This document shows positions 35,731-47,340 of a stretch of 64,000 bases of DNA, piece after piece. Both the position numbers and the translations under genes were made by a program. This DNA is from Epiperipatus broadwayi (lineage: Eukaryota; Onychophora; Udeonychophora; Euonychophora; Peripatidae), in NCBI GenBank assembly GCA_028023455.1, contig JAQFVV010000275.1, positions 62,001 to 126,000 of the forward strand, given 5' to 3'. The notes below the pieces were generated by a model. It ran no database searches. It had not been told where the DNA came from and saw only the letters and a list, made by a program, of their open reading frames with translations. The first letter of the stretch is position 1, and every line of letters begins with the position of its first letter.

Positions 35731-38309
35731 TGAACCAGGTAGGAGATAGATTGCTCTGATTATATAAATTAATACAAGAAACTATATGAATTACAAAAAC
35801 TAAAACTAATTATTATTAAATATCGATCCACTCCAACTGCACTTTTAATATTGTGGCACACCAGTCCAACATGTGGAGAAATCAAATACAGAAGGCAAAA
35901 AAAATCACCAATGGCACCTATAACCAAAGCACAGCTATAAGAAATATAACCTGTGACCATATTTCCAGGTTATAAAAGTTCTCGGCTGCTAAATTTCAAC
36001 CCTCCTGCTGGCCAAAGTATTTTATTTATTTCAAGGTAAATCCTCAGGTGCCAGCTAAGCATAATGTGTAATTAGCATCCTGGACATCAGGTAAACACAT
36101 TTAGTGCTTGTCTTAACCCTTTGCTAGCTCTCTTGTTATTTATTTATATGAAAGTAAATTATAATAAACAGCTTAAGGCTGGCTCTTAATTGACAATTAT
36201 CTAGTGGTAATATACTTTGTAAGAGAAATGACTAAACTATAATTAGAAAATAAACAATTCTATTTTAAATACTTTTAATTAATAAACAAAAATGTGATAC
36301 ATAAAAAAATATATTAGTAAAAGAATATTACAAAGATACTTTAATAAATACATGATAAGAATAATATAATTAATTATACATGTTCATACAGACACATACT
36401 AGGGAATATACACTGATTACTCAAGGGAAGCTTTATATGTATTAACTAAATATATTATGAGATATAATGTACACACATACACAAGTTCATTTTCTACTAA
36501 ATATATTATGAGATATAATGTACACACACACACAAGTTCATTTTCTATGATAATTATAAGAGGCACTCAAAGATTGCTATGGCTATTAACGTTCAATAAA
36601 GTCAAGATCAGTTTATGAATGGGAAATAAGCAAATTCATAATTACCTAGGATTTTGCACTTTTACTTCAGGAATATGGCCGCTTGCTTTCATCTGCTGAA
36701 TTGTTTACCAACCAGTTGGATTTTGGGCTTCTTAGTAGTTTTAATTATTGGCTGACTTCCTTCGTTTATTAAGATACATTCTTAGCGGCTCAGACTATTA
36801 TGTGGGCATGACTTCTAAATGGAGGACCCCTGGTATTCTGAAGGACTGGGATCAGAAACTGGCCTCAAACTCCATTGGCTGCTTAGCACAGCATGGTATT
36901 AATTAACTCATGAATCAAATATGTGAAACAAAATCAGAAATCAGAGTCCGAATGATGATGAATAGATTTTCAACCAATTTATATGATCGTCTCTCATTGT
37001 CTCTTTTATCACTAAACATCACATGATCATCATTTCTTATGCTTGCACATAACTGTTATTAAAACAGGCAAAACTCTCCATACAGTAGTGCCACTTGGTG
37101 CCAGTCAGAGTAATCAATGGATGCCAGAAGTCTTGTGCAAAAAATCCCCATCTAGTGCTCACTCATCCAATATCCCCAGCTGTATGGAGAGTTTTGCCTG
37201 TTTTAATAAGTTATGTGCTAGCATAAGAAATGGTGATCATGTGATGTTTAGTGGTTTAACACCAATCATGCCTAATTGAATAGTGGTGGCTATGGTTGTT
37301 AAAAAGCCAAAGACACCAAAATGTATGGGTACTGAACTGAGTTCAGACCCATATGACTATATAAGCTACTGAGCTTAGATTGAAAATATTAGTGTTTTCA
37401 ATTTTATTCTCATGGTTTTGCAGTTAAGTAGAGATCTGGCTGTTGGAGGGTTGCATTAGATCCTAAGATCTTGCTGCAGTGCTCTCAGATCCAAGGCTCC
37501 TCACTGACAAAGGCCACAAGCCAGAAACTAGGCTGGGGATATTGGATGAGTAGGCACTAGATAGGGATTTTATGCACAAGCCTTCTGGCATTCATTGATT
37601 ACTCTGGCTGGCACTGAGTGGCACTACTGTATGGAGAGTTTTACCTCTTTTTATCACTCTTAGTTTAATTAATTTGTAATTTTTATTAATTATATTCCTA
37701 TTGTGTTTTGATCTGCATATTTGCACAGATTAATCTCACTTTGGAAAAAATATCATTTTAATTATTTCACATTGTTTTCATTTACCGGTCTAGTAATCTT
37801 TGAGAAAATTTAAGTTTATATTATATGCTTTTCTTATACACATTTTAACTCAACTCTCATTTCTTAAGCAGACTTTTTTTTTCTATTTTTAAGTTTATAA
37901 AAAGAGAGAACTCTTAGTTTTTTTTATTTAGCTAAATTTCTCCCCCCCCCCCCACAATTGCTTTTCTCAAACTAGTAAGAATTAATAATAATAAACAATG
38001 CATTTTTCCCTTTGGTGATCTATGATTATAAAAAAAACTCTTTAAACACTTCAAATTAACCTTTTCTTAAACTCTTCTAAATTATATTTTTATTAACTTA
38101 ATTTCTTTTTAATGAAACCTGCTTTAAACATTCTAGAAAAATAATTCCATAGCACTTTTATTTCCTTAAGTTTTGTTTACAACTCTTTAAGCTATTTATA
38201 GATTCTTTATATTTTTTATTTTTAATAATAATAAAAAATTTTTATTTTTAATAATAATAAAAAAAAATTACGAACATGTAATGCTGTTCCAATGGCAGTA
38301 TAGTATATA
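35731..38309 (-). repeat. 5' LTR of the long-LTR Gypsy
   Basis: About 1.93 kb of LTR once the fold-back insertion at 37013-37645 and its flanking repeat are set aside. It also holds a 51-bp tandem duplication (CTAAATATATTATGAGATAT, at about 36440-36546) absent from the other LTR. On the minus strand the sequence next to it, 35705-35730, is where a primer-binding site should lie. TGGCTTTTCCAACATGGG is the nearest TGG-initiated candidate but I cannot assign a tRNA. Confidence 0.82.
37013..37645. repeat. Compound fold-back element inside the Gypsy LTR
   Basis: 71-bp inverted arms at 37013-37083 and 37180-37250 (TAAACATCACATGATCA, TTAAAACAGGCAAAACTCTC). A second, larger inverted pair, 37066-37179 with 37532-37645, shares GTAATCAATGGATGCCAGAAG and CCAATATCCCCAGC. 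The insertion is flanked by CTCTTTTATCAC (37001-37012) and CTCTTTTTATCAC (37645-37657), and the left LTR has a single uninterrupted copy of that site. The middle (37251-37531) shows no protein. A short relative lies at 56487-56656. Confidence 0.8.
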
Positions 38310-41300
38310 TATGTTATCTAATGAACTTGCCAATAAGCTTTTCAGAATATCCCCAACCTCAGATTAGTTTCTGCTTCTGGCTTCCTCAGTGAGGTGCTAG
38401 GATATTCAAGCATTAGATTTAAAATACCAGGTGAAGCCCAACACTTTAGCTACTGGTTAACTATTAGGTAGAAAATCTGATATTTTCAGACATCCACATT
38501 TCTTTGCAATTATATATATATACACATTGTAGCTTAGGCAATACAGAGGTGATTAATAGACCATACTATATATTGTGCTGGGCACTCTAAAAGTGGCTAT
38601 GCACAAAGTGGCTGTAGTCAAAGATACAGCCCAGATATATAAATTTACCAATATTAATCTATGTAGTTATTATATAATCACAATAATTAACTGGCTATGG
38701 AATATAAACATAGTATAAAATGGATGAGGTTGGTCTGTGTATATATTTCTTACCCCCACACACGCTCAAGAATAAAGAAATATTAGCTACAAATTTTAAA
38801 TTGACACATATGATTGTATGATCTATGTGTACAATATTTTTGTTTCAGTTTATTTATTTTGTTATTTTAATAAACGCAAATATACCACATTTATAATTTT
38901 ATTTAATTTTTTATTTTGTAATAAGTTGTTTACGTGTTAGAACATGTTACATAAGAAAAAAAAAGAAATAATTAAAAAGTAACTGTAAATGTTCCTACTG
39001 TCTATATTTTATTTTTAAATTATCAGTTATTTTTTATGCTAATGCATTAAGAAAAGTCAGGTGGCCATTGTTTTACCAAATATCAAAATACACTAATGTA
39101 TTAATAGTCATCCTGCTTTGTATTCTTTTTTTACGAACAAGAGTTCGAAGAATTCAGATGCCAATGCTTATGTAGAAAAATCTTGTTTATTTGTTATATA
39201 GATATTTTTAGTTTTAATCCATTGCAAAATAATTTTTCTTTGTATTAAAATTTTAAATTGATGTTTATCAGTATAATGGTTCGAGCCAACCTAGATAAAA
39301 TTAAATTAGAAAAAAAATAATAATAATAATTAAAGATAAAATTCTTTAAAAGAAAATTATGTGCATTGTTTAAATCAATTAATCACCAAGATAAAAGCTT
39401 GAGGCAATTATTCGAAGAGGGGTACCCCAAATTCGTTATGTAATGGAGGTGCTATATATACTGTTCACCATGTGCTAGACATATAAATTCCCAGAGACAC
39501 ATTTAGAGAATTCACTATCCAGAAAGACACAGAGAGATCTAAGCCTATTAGATCATATTATTATTGTGTGATTATTGCAGACCAACTCGTCACATTTTGG
39601 TCACCGTAATTATTCATTACTCCAAATTTAATGCAGATTACTTATGAAGACATTGCTATGGAGTACCAGACCTAGTAAGTTGATGATTATTGCTGCAGTA
39701 ATTGTCGAAGAGATCGAGGGTGCCAAAATCTTGCTGTGCTAACAAGCTTCTGTCGCTTGCCTGAGTATTCCTAGTTATATGCTGTGCAGGCCTCATATTC
39801 AGGTCGCAATTCAAAAGAAGATGGGGACTGTTAATATTATATTAAAGCAAGAAGAAAGGGCACAGAGCAGAGTCTGCAGAAAATCCCTTTTATTAAATCT
39901 AAAATAGCAGTTTTCATGTAATTGTCACAGCAGTGAACATAAAGTCAAGAAGATAATTTCTATGTCAGCCATCAAGATAATTATGGGGTAGAAGCCGGCT
40001 TCAGTACACCCAAGTCTCAAGACACTGGAGGGTAAAATTTATCTTAATCATTTAATATTGTTTTCTTCAATATTATTTATGTTTATGTTATACATCTATA
40101 ACTTGTTTAAAATAAATCTTAGTACGCTAGGGAATCAAATCATTTATCTGCCAAGTGAAGGATTCTTTCATGTTAATTATCATTCCCCATTTAGCTTAAA
40201 ATGTATGTAAACTATAAGACAAAATGTGCATCTTAAATCATATTTTTATTAATGTTTAAATCATTCAATTGCATATAAATTAAGTAAAGATAAAATGCAT
40301 AAAATGATGGTTTTACTTTGTTTCTTCGTGTGCTTGAAGTGTATATCAATGCACGATCAAATATTTAATGATGTAATATGACTTTTTATAATGCTTAATA
40401 TATACATGTGGGTATAGAACTCAGACCATTTCATCCAAAGATATTTTAATGAATTAAAGGAGAGAACTCCCAAATTAAACAATTCTAGTTATATTATGAT
40501 AAGGGGAAAAGATTAAATAATGTATTATTTTTCTTTTACTTGTGAAATCAGTGGTGGGTTAATGGGGTTTAAGAAATATTGATTTATGTGTGTTAATAAA
40601 TATTTATCTACTTGTTTTACAACTTATTTCGTTGCATTTATTTTTTCTTTTTCTAATAATATAATAAAGGGTATATTTCCGAAAGCGGCTTTAATTTTTT
40701 ATAACCTGAGATAAAAGAGGACTGAGCATAGCTTAATGGGATACTACTTTATCGGGCATTATGGATTTAATATCATGTTAATATTTTAATATAATTGATT
40801 AGTGTTGCAAGATGGGTTGGTGGTTGTATATCCTTTCAGGCGGGGATTTTCTTTTTCTGGGAGTGGCGCGTATTTGTGAATTAATCATGGTCTTTCAAAG
40901 ATATGCAGCGGCTAACCTCTTGATATTTGCGGACATGGTAGTGAAATTCCAACAAGGGTGAGATTATAATAACCAACAGTGTTCAATATCTTGCACAATT
41001 ATCAATTTAATCATTTAATTAAATTATGGAATCCATATTTCATCGCAATTGTTATTGTTACCTTACCCTGAGGTACTGCACTAATTTTATGCCTGATATA
41101 TACGTTTAAAAGTTAGAACAGGGTGGAGGTTTATCCGGTACAATATATATAAATCATTTACTTGTTATTAAAAAACCAGTTTCAAAAAGAATTATATATC
41201 AGAAACAACACTCTCAAAACATACCTATACCATGTGACTATTGACTCGATATATATCTTTTGGATAATAACCTATTATTATAAAGGAGAGGGAAGAATAA

Positions 41301-41329
41301 TGAGGTTCCATGTGGCATGATATATATCA
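38310..41329. other. Non-coding, with a possible retroelement leader near 39.4-39.9 kb
   Basis: Mostly AT-rich. Around 39576-39610 the sequence GACCAACTCGTCACA is followed by TTTTGGTCACCGTAATT, which looks like an LTR end followed by a TGG-initiated primer-binding site. Near 39820 a purine tract (AAGAAGATGGGGA) precedes TGTTAATATT, like a polypurine tract and LTR start. The two putative LTRs do not match each other visibly, so I do not call an element. 40.7-41.3 kb is slightly less AT-rich and may be the 3' untranslated part of the LINE tail that follows. Confidence 0.35.
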
Positions 41330-41850
41330 GGGGGAGCAAGCACCTTATCTCTGCTTTTGATTTGATATCTGATTGTAAAACAGGGATTGCAATTTATTGG
41401 ATGTAGGGTTAAAATAAAAATGACATTTCAGGAGCCAAAGGGTGAACATGAAGAAAATTGTGACTCTAATGGAGGGAAAGAGTCCATGCTTCATATTATC
41501 TATGAGGTTGGTGGTTGATGAAATATGTGATTGATTCAATATTTCTCTATCCAAAAAGACCTGAACATTGGAACAAAAGGTGATGAAGTTAGCATATGCC
41601 ATTCTTTGCAACAAATAGTAATTCGTGGGTAGAACATCTAGATAGATTTTAATAAGAAAATCTAGGTATTTTGGTTCTAGCTGCCAGAATTTGAATTTTG
41701 AAATGATTTGTTTATTATTGAGATTAAGCAGAGACTGAAGTTGAGATTGATTAGTATTATGAGTTTGTATTATCCTCCCAATGAATTATTTTCTTAAAAT
41801 GAAATGTTGATTCAGGTCAAGATGAGCAACAACACATTAGATAAGAGATT
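41330..41850 (-). pseudogene. Probable LINE ORF2 C-terminal remnant
   Basis: Minus-strand reading gives KFWQLEPKYLDFLIKIYLD, DVLPTNYYLLQRM, FITFCSNVQVF and GLFPSIRVTIFFMFTLWLL. The order (an L-P-T block, then C-x-x-C-like residues, then an IR----F---WL helix) resembles the region after the reverse transcriptase in elements with a C-terminal zinc-binding module. A diverged relative lies at 46990-47340. The open part is 41345-41614. Assignment to a LINE is an inference; the mutual homology of the two copies is seen directly. Confidence 0.42.
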
Positions 41851-41985
41851 GAAAAACTTACACCATTGAGCAGTGGCAGCTCTAATTACTGCAGAAATGC
41901 TTACAAATTCAAATGTTTTTTTATAATGTATAAATCCAATACAAAATGACAATTAATACTAATATATCTTTTAAATAACTTCTTT

Positions 41986-42524
41986 TGTTGTGCTTAGTTA
42001 GGCTTATAGGTTTGTTTCCAAACCAACAGACACAAAAAAATAACTACTCAGCAATCAATATGTAAAATTTATTAATGCTCAAAATATATACAGTTAAACG
42101 AATAAATACAGTTGATACTATTGAATGCTGAGATAGTCGAGCCGAGTATGGAACTCACTTCTAGCTAAATGATTAGCCTGCCTCAAATCAGCTCTAATTT
42201 GGACATAGCAGTTTCCAGTCTATAGGTGGACTTGCTTCACTGCGTGGATGTCGCGATAATGTATGTATAGACTACTCTCACTGATGGCAGAGGTTTTATT
42301 GGTGAGCACATTCCGTTGTTCAGGTTGACAGAAGTAATTGCTCTCTGCCTTGCCTCCAAAAGGCTGACTATTTAATGGCAGATCCCCTATCTTACTGGAA
42401 ACATGTGGATTTGGTGCACGAATCCCAGTGAAGGATTCAATCCCATTGGATAGCAACTGGGTGCTAGCCAATCAGGTAAGGAATCTGAACTAGTCCACTT
42501 CTGAAGGCAGGGTCAGATATGACA
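41986..42524 (-). repeat. 3' LTR of deleted Gypsy copy A
   Basis: 539 bp, TGTTGTGCTTAG to CAGATATGACA. Shares TAACTACTCAGCAATCAATA, the AAAAGGCTGACTATTTAATG tract and TAGCAACTGGGTGCTAGCCA with the right LTR. It lacks a short GTGAACTCTGGTAAGACTCT segment present in the right LTR. Confidence 0.9.
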
Positions 42525-42543
42525 TCCCTCCCCCTGGCTAAAA

Positions 42544-42978
42544 TTAGACCTGGAAGAGATAGTCATCGAAATGCACTGTCCGCTTTCTTGGTTTCTCTGG
42601 TTGATAGCTGTTCCTGTCTTCATCTTCTTTACTTGATGAACTTGTTTCTGGTTGTCTCCTGCTGTCTTGATTTTGCTGTTTATCTTCCCTGCTTGAGGTA
42701 CTCGTCCCAGGTTGATCACTGCTCTTGTTAGCTTCTGATGTGTGGCTGAGTCTTAGTTGGTTGTGATGGTGATGATAACCATCTTCTGTTTGCACAACGA
42801 CAGTGTAGAGACCCTTTATTTGCATCACCATTGCTGGTATCCATCTTGTGGACCCATAGTACATATGATATAGTATTTTTGTTCCTATTTGAAGTTTTAT
42901 TTTGTTTTTATCTTCTTGTTGAAGTTTGGGATTAGGTTTCAGTTTTTTGTTGAAGACTTCTGAGTCATTAGACTTCAT
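42544..42978 (-). pseudogene. Gypsy integrase C-terminal tail (copy A)
   Basis: Open for 144 codons on the minus strand. The block DKNKIKLQIGTKILYHMYYG, TRWIPAMVMQIKGLYTVVVQ, TEDGYHHHHNQLRL matches the GPY/F-like C-terminal module of integrases in K02A2.6-type Gypsy elements ('VRVRNY----KWIPG-I----GPLSY-V--DGR--RRHVDQLR'). A serine/glutamate-rich, low-complexity tail follows. The catalytic core is absent upstream. Its clean frame shows this copy is relatively young. Confidence 0.8.
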
Positions 42979-43010
42979 CTTTGATAATATTGTGAGCTGA
43001 TTCTATTAAA

Positions 43011-43208
43011 TCACAATAGTGGTAGGTATATAATTTTGTTAGGCATAGTAATTTTTCCTGTTGTTTGACCCAACAGCTTGATTTTATTCCTTTGATAGTC
43101 TGATATTGAGCTACTGCAAGAGTGCAGTTTATATTTATTGTTTTCATTAATGATTGTCCAGGTCTCAGTTGAAACTATAGACACTGCTGACTCTGTGTCA
43201 AGTTCCAT
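43011..43208 (-). pseudogene. Gypsy protease remnant (copy A)
   Basis: The open stretch begins MELDTESAVSIVSTETW. This is the retroelement aspartic protease block in which the active-site D-T-G reads D-T-E. It continues to KIKLLGQTTGKITM, the usual 'L-T-TGE-I---G' follow-up. At 43208 it connects back to the zinc-knuckle region, and at its end it runs within about 60 bases into the integrase tail, marking the internal deletion. Confidence 0.75.
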
Positions 43209-43329
43209 CTTTACTGGTGTATCATTAATTATGACAATGGATATAAATCCAGACTTGTCATTTCTGGTAGGCTACTTGCTTGTTTCTTATCAGTGCCTTT
43301 ACTCTTTTTTAGGAATAGACTTGGCTCTT

Positions 43330-44063
43330 TGTTTTTTTAATTTCAGACATGCTGCCTTTATATGTCCGACTCACTTGCAAAACGTGCATGTTGCTTTCCG
43401 GTATGGGCAGTCTGTATGCATATGCTCATTGCATCTATACCAAAGCCATGGGCTATTTGATGCCGAGTTCTCTGAGCTGACTGTATTTGGGTGTCCCAGT
43501 GTTATGTTCAATTTTTGCACTTCATACTTTGTTTTTTTTTAATGGGTTAGCTTGACTAGCTATTGTTTTTGCTAGTCCTGCCTGAGCTACTGCTGTCTCA
43601 AATTCTAGGTCCGGAATCATTAACATTTTCAGCCTCAAATTGTGATCATTTATGTCACAAATAAAATTATCATGAAGTGCTTCATTCATGAAGTCTTTGA
43701 AATCACACTTCAAGGCTAATATACAGATTCGTGTTGCAAATTCTCTAGCTGTTTCACTCTGTTCTTGTATGCTGGGATTAAAATGGCATCTATGCATTAT
43801 TGTCAAGGGTTTAGGGAAAAAATACTCTGTGAGAATTGTCAACACTATATCAAAATTCAGCTCAGCTGGGTTACAGCCGTAGATTGAGACTTGAATATAT
43901 CATATGTTTGTGGACCTATTATGGTCATTAGTGTAGCTAATTTTACCTCAGGCTTTTTTATCTGGTTAGTCTGTAGATAAAAAATCAAATGCTCTTTATA
44001 ATTTGGCCCATTCTCAGATTGAGGCGGATCAAAAGATACCATAGAGCAGATTGCTTTAGCCAT
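43330..44063 (-). pseudogene. Gypsy gag with zinc knuckle (copy A)
   Basis: From 44063 the minus strand reads MAKAICSMVSFDPPQSENGP and LIFYLQTNQI, then after a stop (about 43858) LTEYFFPKPLTIMHRCHFN, QEQSETAREFATRICILALK, CDFKDFMNEALHDNFICDI and NLRLKMLMIPDLEFETAVAQ. This is the capsid domain of K02A2.6-type Gypsy. A zinc-knuckle region follows at about 43330-43450 (CNEHMHT, CPYRKATC, GHIKAACLKLK). One stop and a frame change separate the parts. Confidence 0.82.
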
Positions 44064-44532
44064 CTTTATTTATGCAAGTAAAAACTCGTAATTATTTTGG
44101 TTTTACAGTTACGTTATTGTAAGTAACTCAATGAAGCTTTTAAACCACTAGTGCGAGCTTTTGTCGCTGTCTTGCGAGTAAAGTTCTCATGATTGGTTGA
44201 AGCTTCAAAATAACACGCTTTTATGCTTGCGGTCAATTTTAATCAACAGTTTTACGTAGTTTTTTTTTTTTAAAAAAAAAATCACCGTGATGAAATTACG
44301 AGAACGTAAATTTTTTTCAAAAAGAAAAATAATAAAATGAATATGCAAAATATGCACTCACGTATTTATTTCATACGTTTAAATCTGTTGCAACTGGCGT
44401 ATTTTATAATATAATTTTTCCAGCTGTGAGGGAAAAATTTCTCTGTGACTGCACCAAATCTGTGTAACTGGCGTAGTTTATTCTATAATTTTTCCAGCCA
44501 TGAGAAAAAAATTTGTGCAACTGCGCCAAATC
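44064..44532 (-). promoter_or_regulatory. Leader of copy A with repeated primer-site-like units
   Basis: Untranslated leader between the 5' LTR and gag. Next to the LTR, two units contain ATAATTTTTCCAG (about 44411 and 44484), each followed by a GACTGCACCAAATC or CTGCGCCAAATC copy. On the minus strand this is TGG(T/C)GCAGT, the likely primer-binding site sequence directly after the LTR. Confidence 0.55.
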
Positions 44533-45111
44533 TGGTGTGTTTGATTAAACTTATAGGTTCATTTCCAAACCATCAGACACAAAAAGAATAACTACTCAGC
44601 AATCAATATGTACAATTTATTAGTGCTTAAAATATACACACGTTAGTTAAACAAACAAATAAATACAGTTGATACTATTGAATGCTGAGATAGTCGAGCC
44701 GAGTACGGAACTCACTTCTAGCTAAATTAGCCTGCCTCGTGAACTCTGGTAAGACTCTTCCAGCTTACCTCGAGTCGGCTCCAATTCGGACATAGCAGTT
44801 TCCAGTCCATAGGTGGACTTGCCTCACTGCATGGAAGTCATGATAATGTATAGAGAGACTACCCTTGCTGATGACAGAGGGTTTATTGGAGAACACGTTC
44901 TGTCATTCAGGTTGACAGAAGTAATTGCTCTCTGCCTTGCCTCCAAAAGGCTGACTATTTAATGGCAGATCCCCTACCTTACTGGAAACATGTGGATTTG
45001 GCGCACGAACCCTAGTGAAGGATTTAATCCCATTGGATAGCAACTGGGTGCTAGCCAATCAGATAAGGAATCTGGAATAGTCCACTTCTGAAGGCAGGGT
45101 TAGATATGACA
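44533..45111 (-). repeat. 5' LTR of deleted Gypsy copy A
   Basis: 579 bp with TGGTGTGTTTGATT at one end and GATATGACA at the other. Similar to the left LTR over its whole length, with an additional internal segment near 44735-44760. The TSD TCTTT follows immediately. Confidence 0.9.
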
Positions 45112-45116
45112 TCTTT

Positions 45117-46985
45117 TAAACATGTATGTGATACATTGCATGAGTAAGTAGCTTTAAATACAGCTTCTTCTTATGATTAATTTGTGTGCAAGGTTTTCAA
45201 TAGATAAATTTATAATGATCTTAGTATATAATCTACATAAAAAGTAATAAAAGACTAACATGTCATTTGTAATAATTTTTATTTTAACCTTTCCTCAATA
45301 TCAGTACTACAACTACTATATTTTTACATTATTCTTATCAAATTGACAAAAAAGCCAATAGTTCTACTTCTAGAACATTATTTTTCTTCACAGATTTAAA
45401 TACATATTCTTTCTTTTAAAATGCATAGCATTTCAAATAGTATTGTTGTCATTATTGCATGGGCTACTTATGTTTTCCTATTTTTTTGCTAATATTTAAT
45501 TCTTATGATAATGTCATTTTTGTATTTAGTAATCACATTTTTTCTTCTTACTGCTGAAATAATTTTCCTTTCAGGATCTAAGATTTAATTTTATAAGTTT
45601 TATTATCTTCTATAATTTTATTAGTCATATTAGAATTGTAATTCCTTATATTATATGTTAACATTTTTCCATACCATTTTTATAAAATTCGAATATTCAT
45701 TTCTTTAAAATGGATTTTAAATTATTTTCATACTTCTGTTTTCTGCATATATAGACTAATTTCAATAAAATATTTATTGGTGAAATGCTATTTTTTTTAT
45801 AGCTATTTTTAATAAAATATTTATCTTCTTTTACACATATGCTCACAAATGTGTTTTTAAGTAGAATTAATCTATCTGCCTAGATGCAGAAAACTTAATA
45901 TACAAACACTGATAATAAATACTATTTAAAAAAAATCATTGCTTTTAAGTAATTTAATATTTTCTATTTAAATAATGAATTTTACTAAGCATATAATTTC
46001 TTTTTAATAAAGTTTTCCATTTTGATAAAAAAATAATACATAAAAGTTTTAATATCTTTCATTTTAGTTATAATACCAATACTTAAAAAAGGGGAATCAC
46101 ATATATTACAAAAAGGAAAAAACTAAAAAAAAAAACTTGATTTGAAGCATTTTTAAAAATGAAAATATAACTTTTTCATAATATTTCAATTTGTAATTCA
46201 TATTTAATTAAAAATAATATTGCAAAATATTACATATCATGTGAGATTTTGCATACAGACTATATATTTATTTTGCCTCTTATAATACACTTTGCTATTT
46301 CAAAAGCAATGCCATTTATAATATCATCAAGAGTTAATACTGATTTAATAGCATGTACTTTCAATTTTATAATATAAGCTATTTATTTTAAGAAATATTA
46401 TTATGTATAAATATGTTAAGAAATAATGGGAAAAACAAGTTATTCTATTCCATTTATAGGTTCAATATATTTTAAGAACTAACTAAAATGTATTGTAATA
46501 AAAAAATTACAAATATGCTATTATCATAATCAAAGAAAAATTTAAAATCAGTAGATTTTACAAATGTTCAAGTTTGTTACATAACTATTACATAAAGATA
46601 TTATAAAATTTAATAATACTGAAACTTGTTTATAACACTAAGATTAGCAATAATAAAAATTTGTCATTAGATGTTTCTACGAATTTGTAAAGCAAATTCT
46701 CAAGCTTAGCATTTGTGCTTTATGACTTTGTTGCTAGTGAATACTGAATGACATTTTGATCGTGGTTTTTTTATAACTTGCACCTTGATATGTATCAGAT
46801 CAGAGCAGATTACCCTGGGATTTACTTTGCTCTTTAATCAATAACTGCTAGATGTTATTTTTTATTTTAATCAATAAATTTTATTGTGAGCTCAAAGAAT
46901 TACATTATTGCAATAACAGAGTTATGTTATTAACAGACACTATAATAAAGCTTACATAACCCAATACCAATGGTCTGGGCATAAA
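45117..46985. other. AT-rich non-coding
   Basis: No gene or clear repeat. The last 150 bases may be the 3' untranslated part of the LINE tail that follows on the minus strand. Confidence 0.5.
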
Positions 46986-46989
46986 AAAA

Positions 46990-47340
46990 TCAACTGTTCA
47001 ATCACAAATTGTCCATTGCTACAAGGCCCCATGTAGTATTGTAGATGTATGTTGGAACTAATTTTTCATCTCTGTTTCTGATGGCCTGAAGTTTTTCCAG
47101 AAGTAATTTCTTACGGTCAACCAAGGCATGGCCATAAATGAGTGCACATCTAGTTGACCAATAGGCAAACAACAGAAAAGTTATGATTCTTAGGGATGGA
47201 AAGAGCCCGTTGGATATGCTAGAAATCAGTCCAGTGAGGAGAGGCACTCTAGGTTTGTATATGGATGCAATAAAGTCTCTGTCCCATTGGAGTGATGTAA
47301 AAAGTTGGTTTTTAGCTGTTAATCTGAAAATATCTTAAGT
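46990..47340 (-). pseudogene. Probable LINE ORF2 C-terminal remnant, second copy
   Basis: The minus strand (open 47002-47247) reads GLFPSLRIITFLLFAYWSTR, CALIYG and KLLLEKLQAIRNR. It is clearly related to the copy at 41.3-41.85 kb (GLFPSIRVTIFFMFTLWLL) but diverged. The pattern 'GLFP-LRI--F-LF--WS-R' with a trailing helix looks like the end of a LINE polyprotein. It lies in Pirin orientation. I cannot name the clade. Confidence 0.45.

Larger units (their letters stand above)
28710..38309 (-). mobile_element. Ty3/Gypsy LTR retrotransposon with very long LTRs
   Basis: Two long direct repeats (28710-31115 and 35731-38309) flank a minus-strand gag-protease-RT-RNaseH-integrase series, so the right repeat is the 5' LTR. 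The repeats align throughout, from TGAACTGGGTGGGAGATAG / TGAACCAGGTAGGAGATAG to the AATGCTGTTC tract near the other end. On the minus strand the 3' LTR begins TGTATAGTG, directly after a purine-rich tract at 31116-31128 that fits a polypurine tract. The left LTR contains a solo LTR of another family and the right LTR a compound fold-back. All coding domains carry stops or frameshifts. The flanks are too TA-rich to show a target duplication. Confidence 0.85.
41986..45111 (-). mobile_element. Internally deleted Ty3/Gypsy element (copy A)
   Basis: Complete by its ends. LTRs lie at 41986-42524 and 44533-45111, with perfect 5-bp target duplications TCTTT at 41981-41985 and 45112-45116. On the minus strand the internal part runs leader, gag, zinc knuckle, protease, then directly an integrase C-terminal tail. 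Reverse transcriptase, RNase H and the integrase core are missing. A polypurine tract (minus-strand AGGGGGAGGGA, 42525-42535) adjoins the 3' LTR. With 3.1 kb and no polymerase it could move only with enzymes supplied by another copy. It lies in the same orientation as Pirin. Confidence 0.9.

Noticed and set aside
38320-38420. Extra fold-back copy near the right edge of the long-LTR Gypsy
   Set aside because: GAATATCCCCAACC and CTTCTGGC-type words recall the compound fold-back, but the order and pairing are too weak to call.
43138-43542. 134-codon plus-strand frame
   Set aside because: Antisense shadow of the gag/protease region of the deleted Gypsy copy A, whose minus-strand reading has clear zinc-knuckle and protease motifs.
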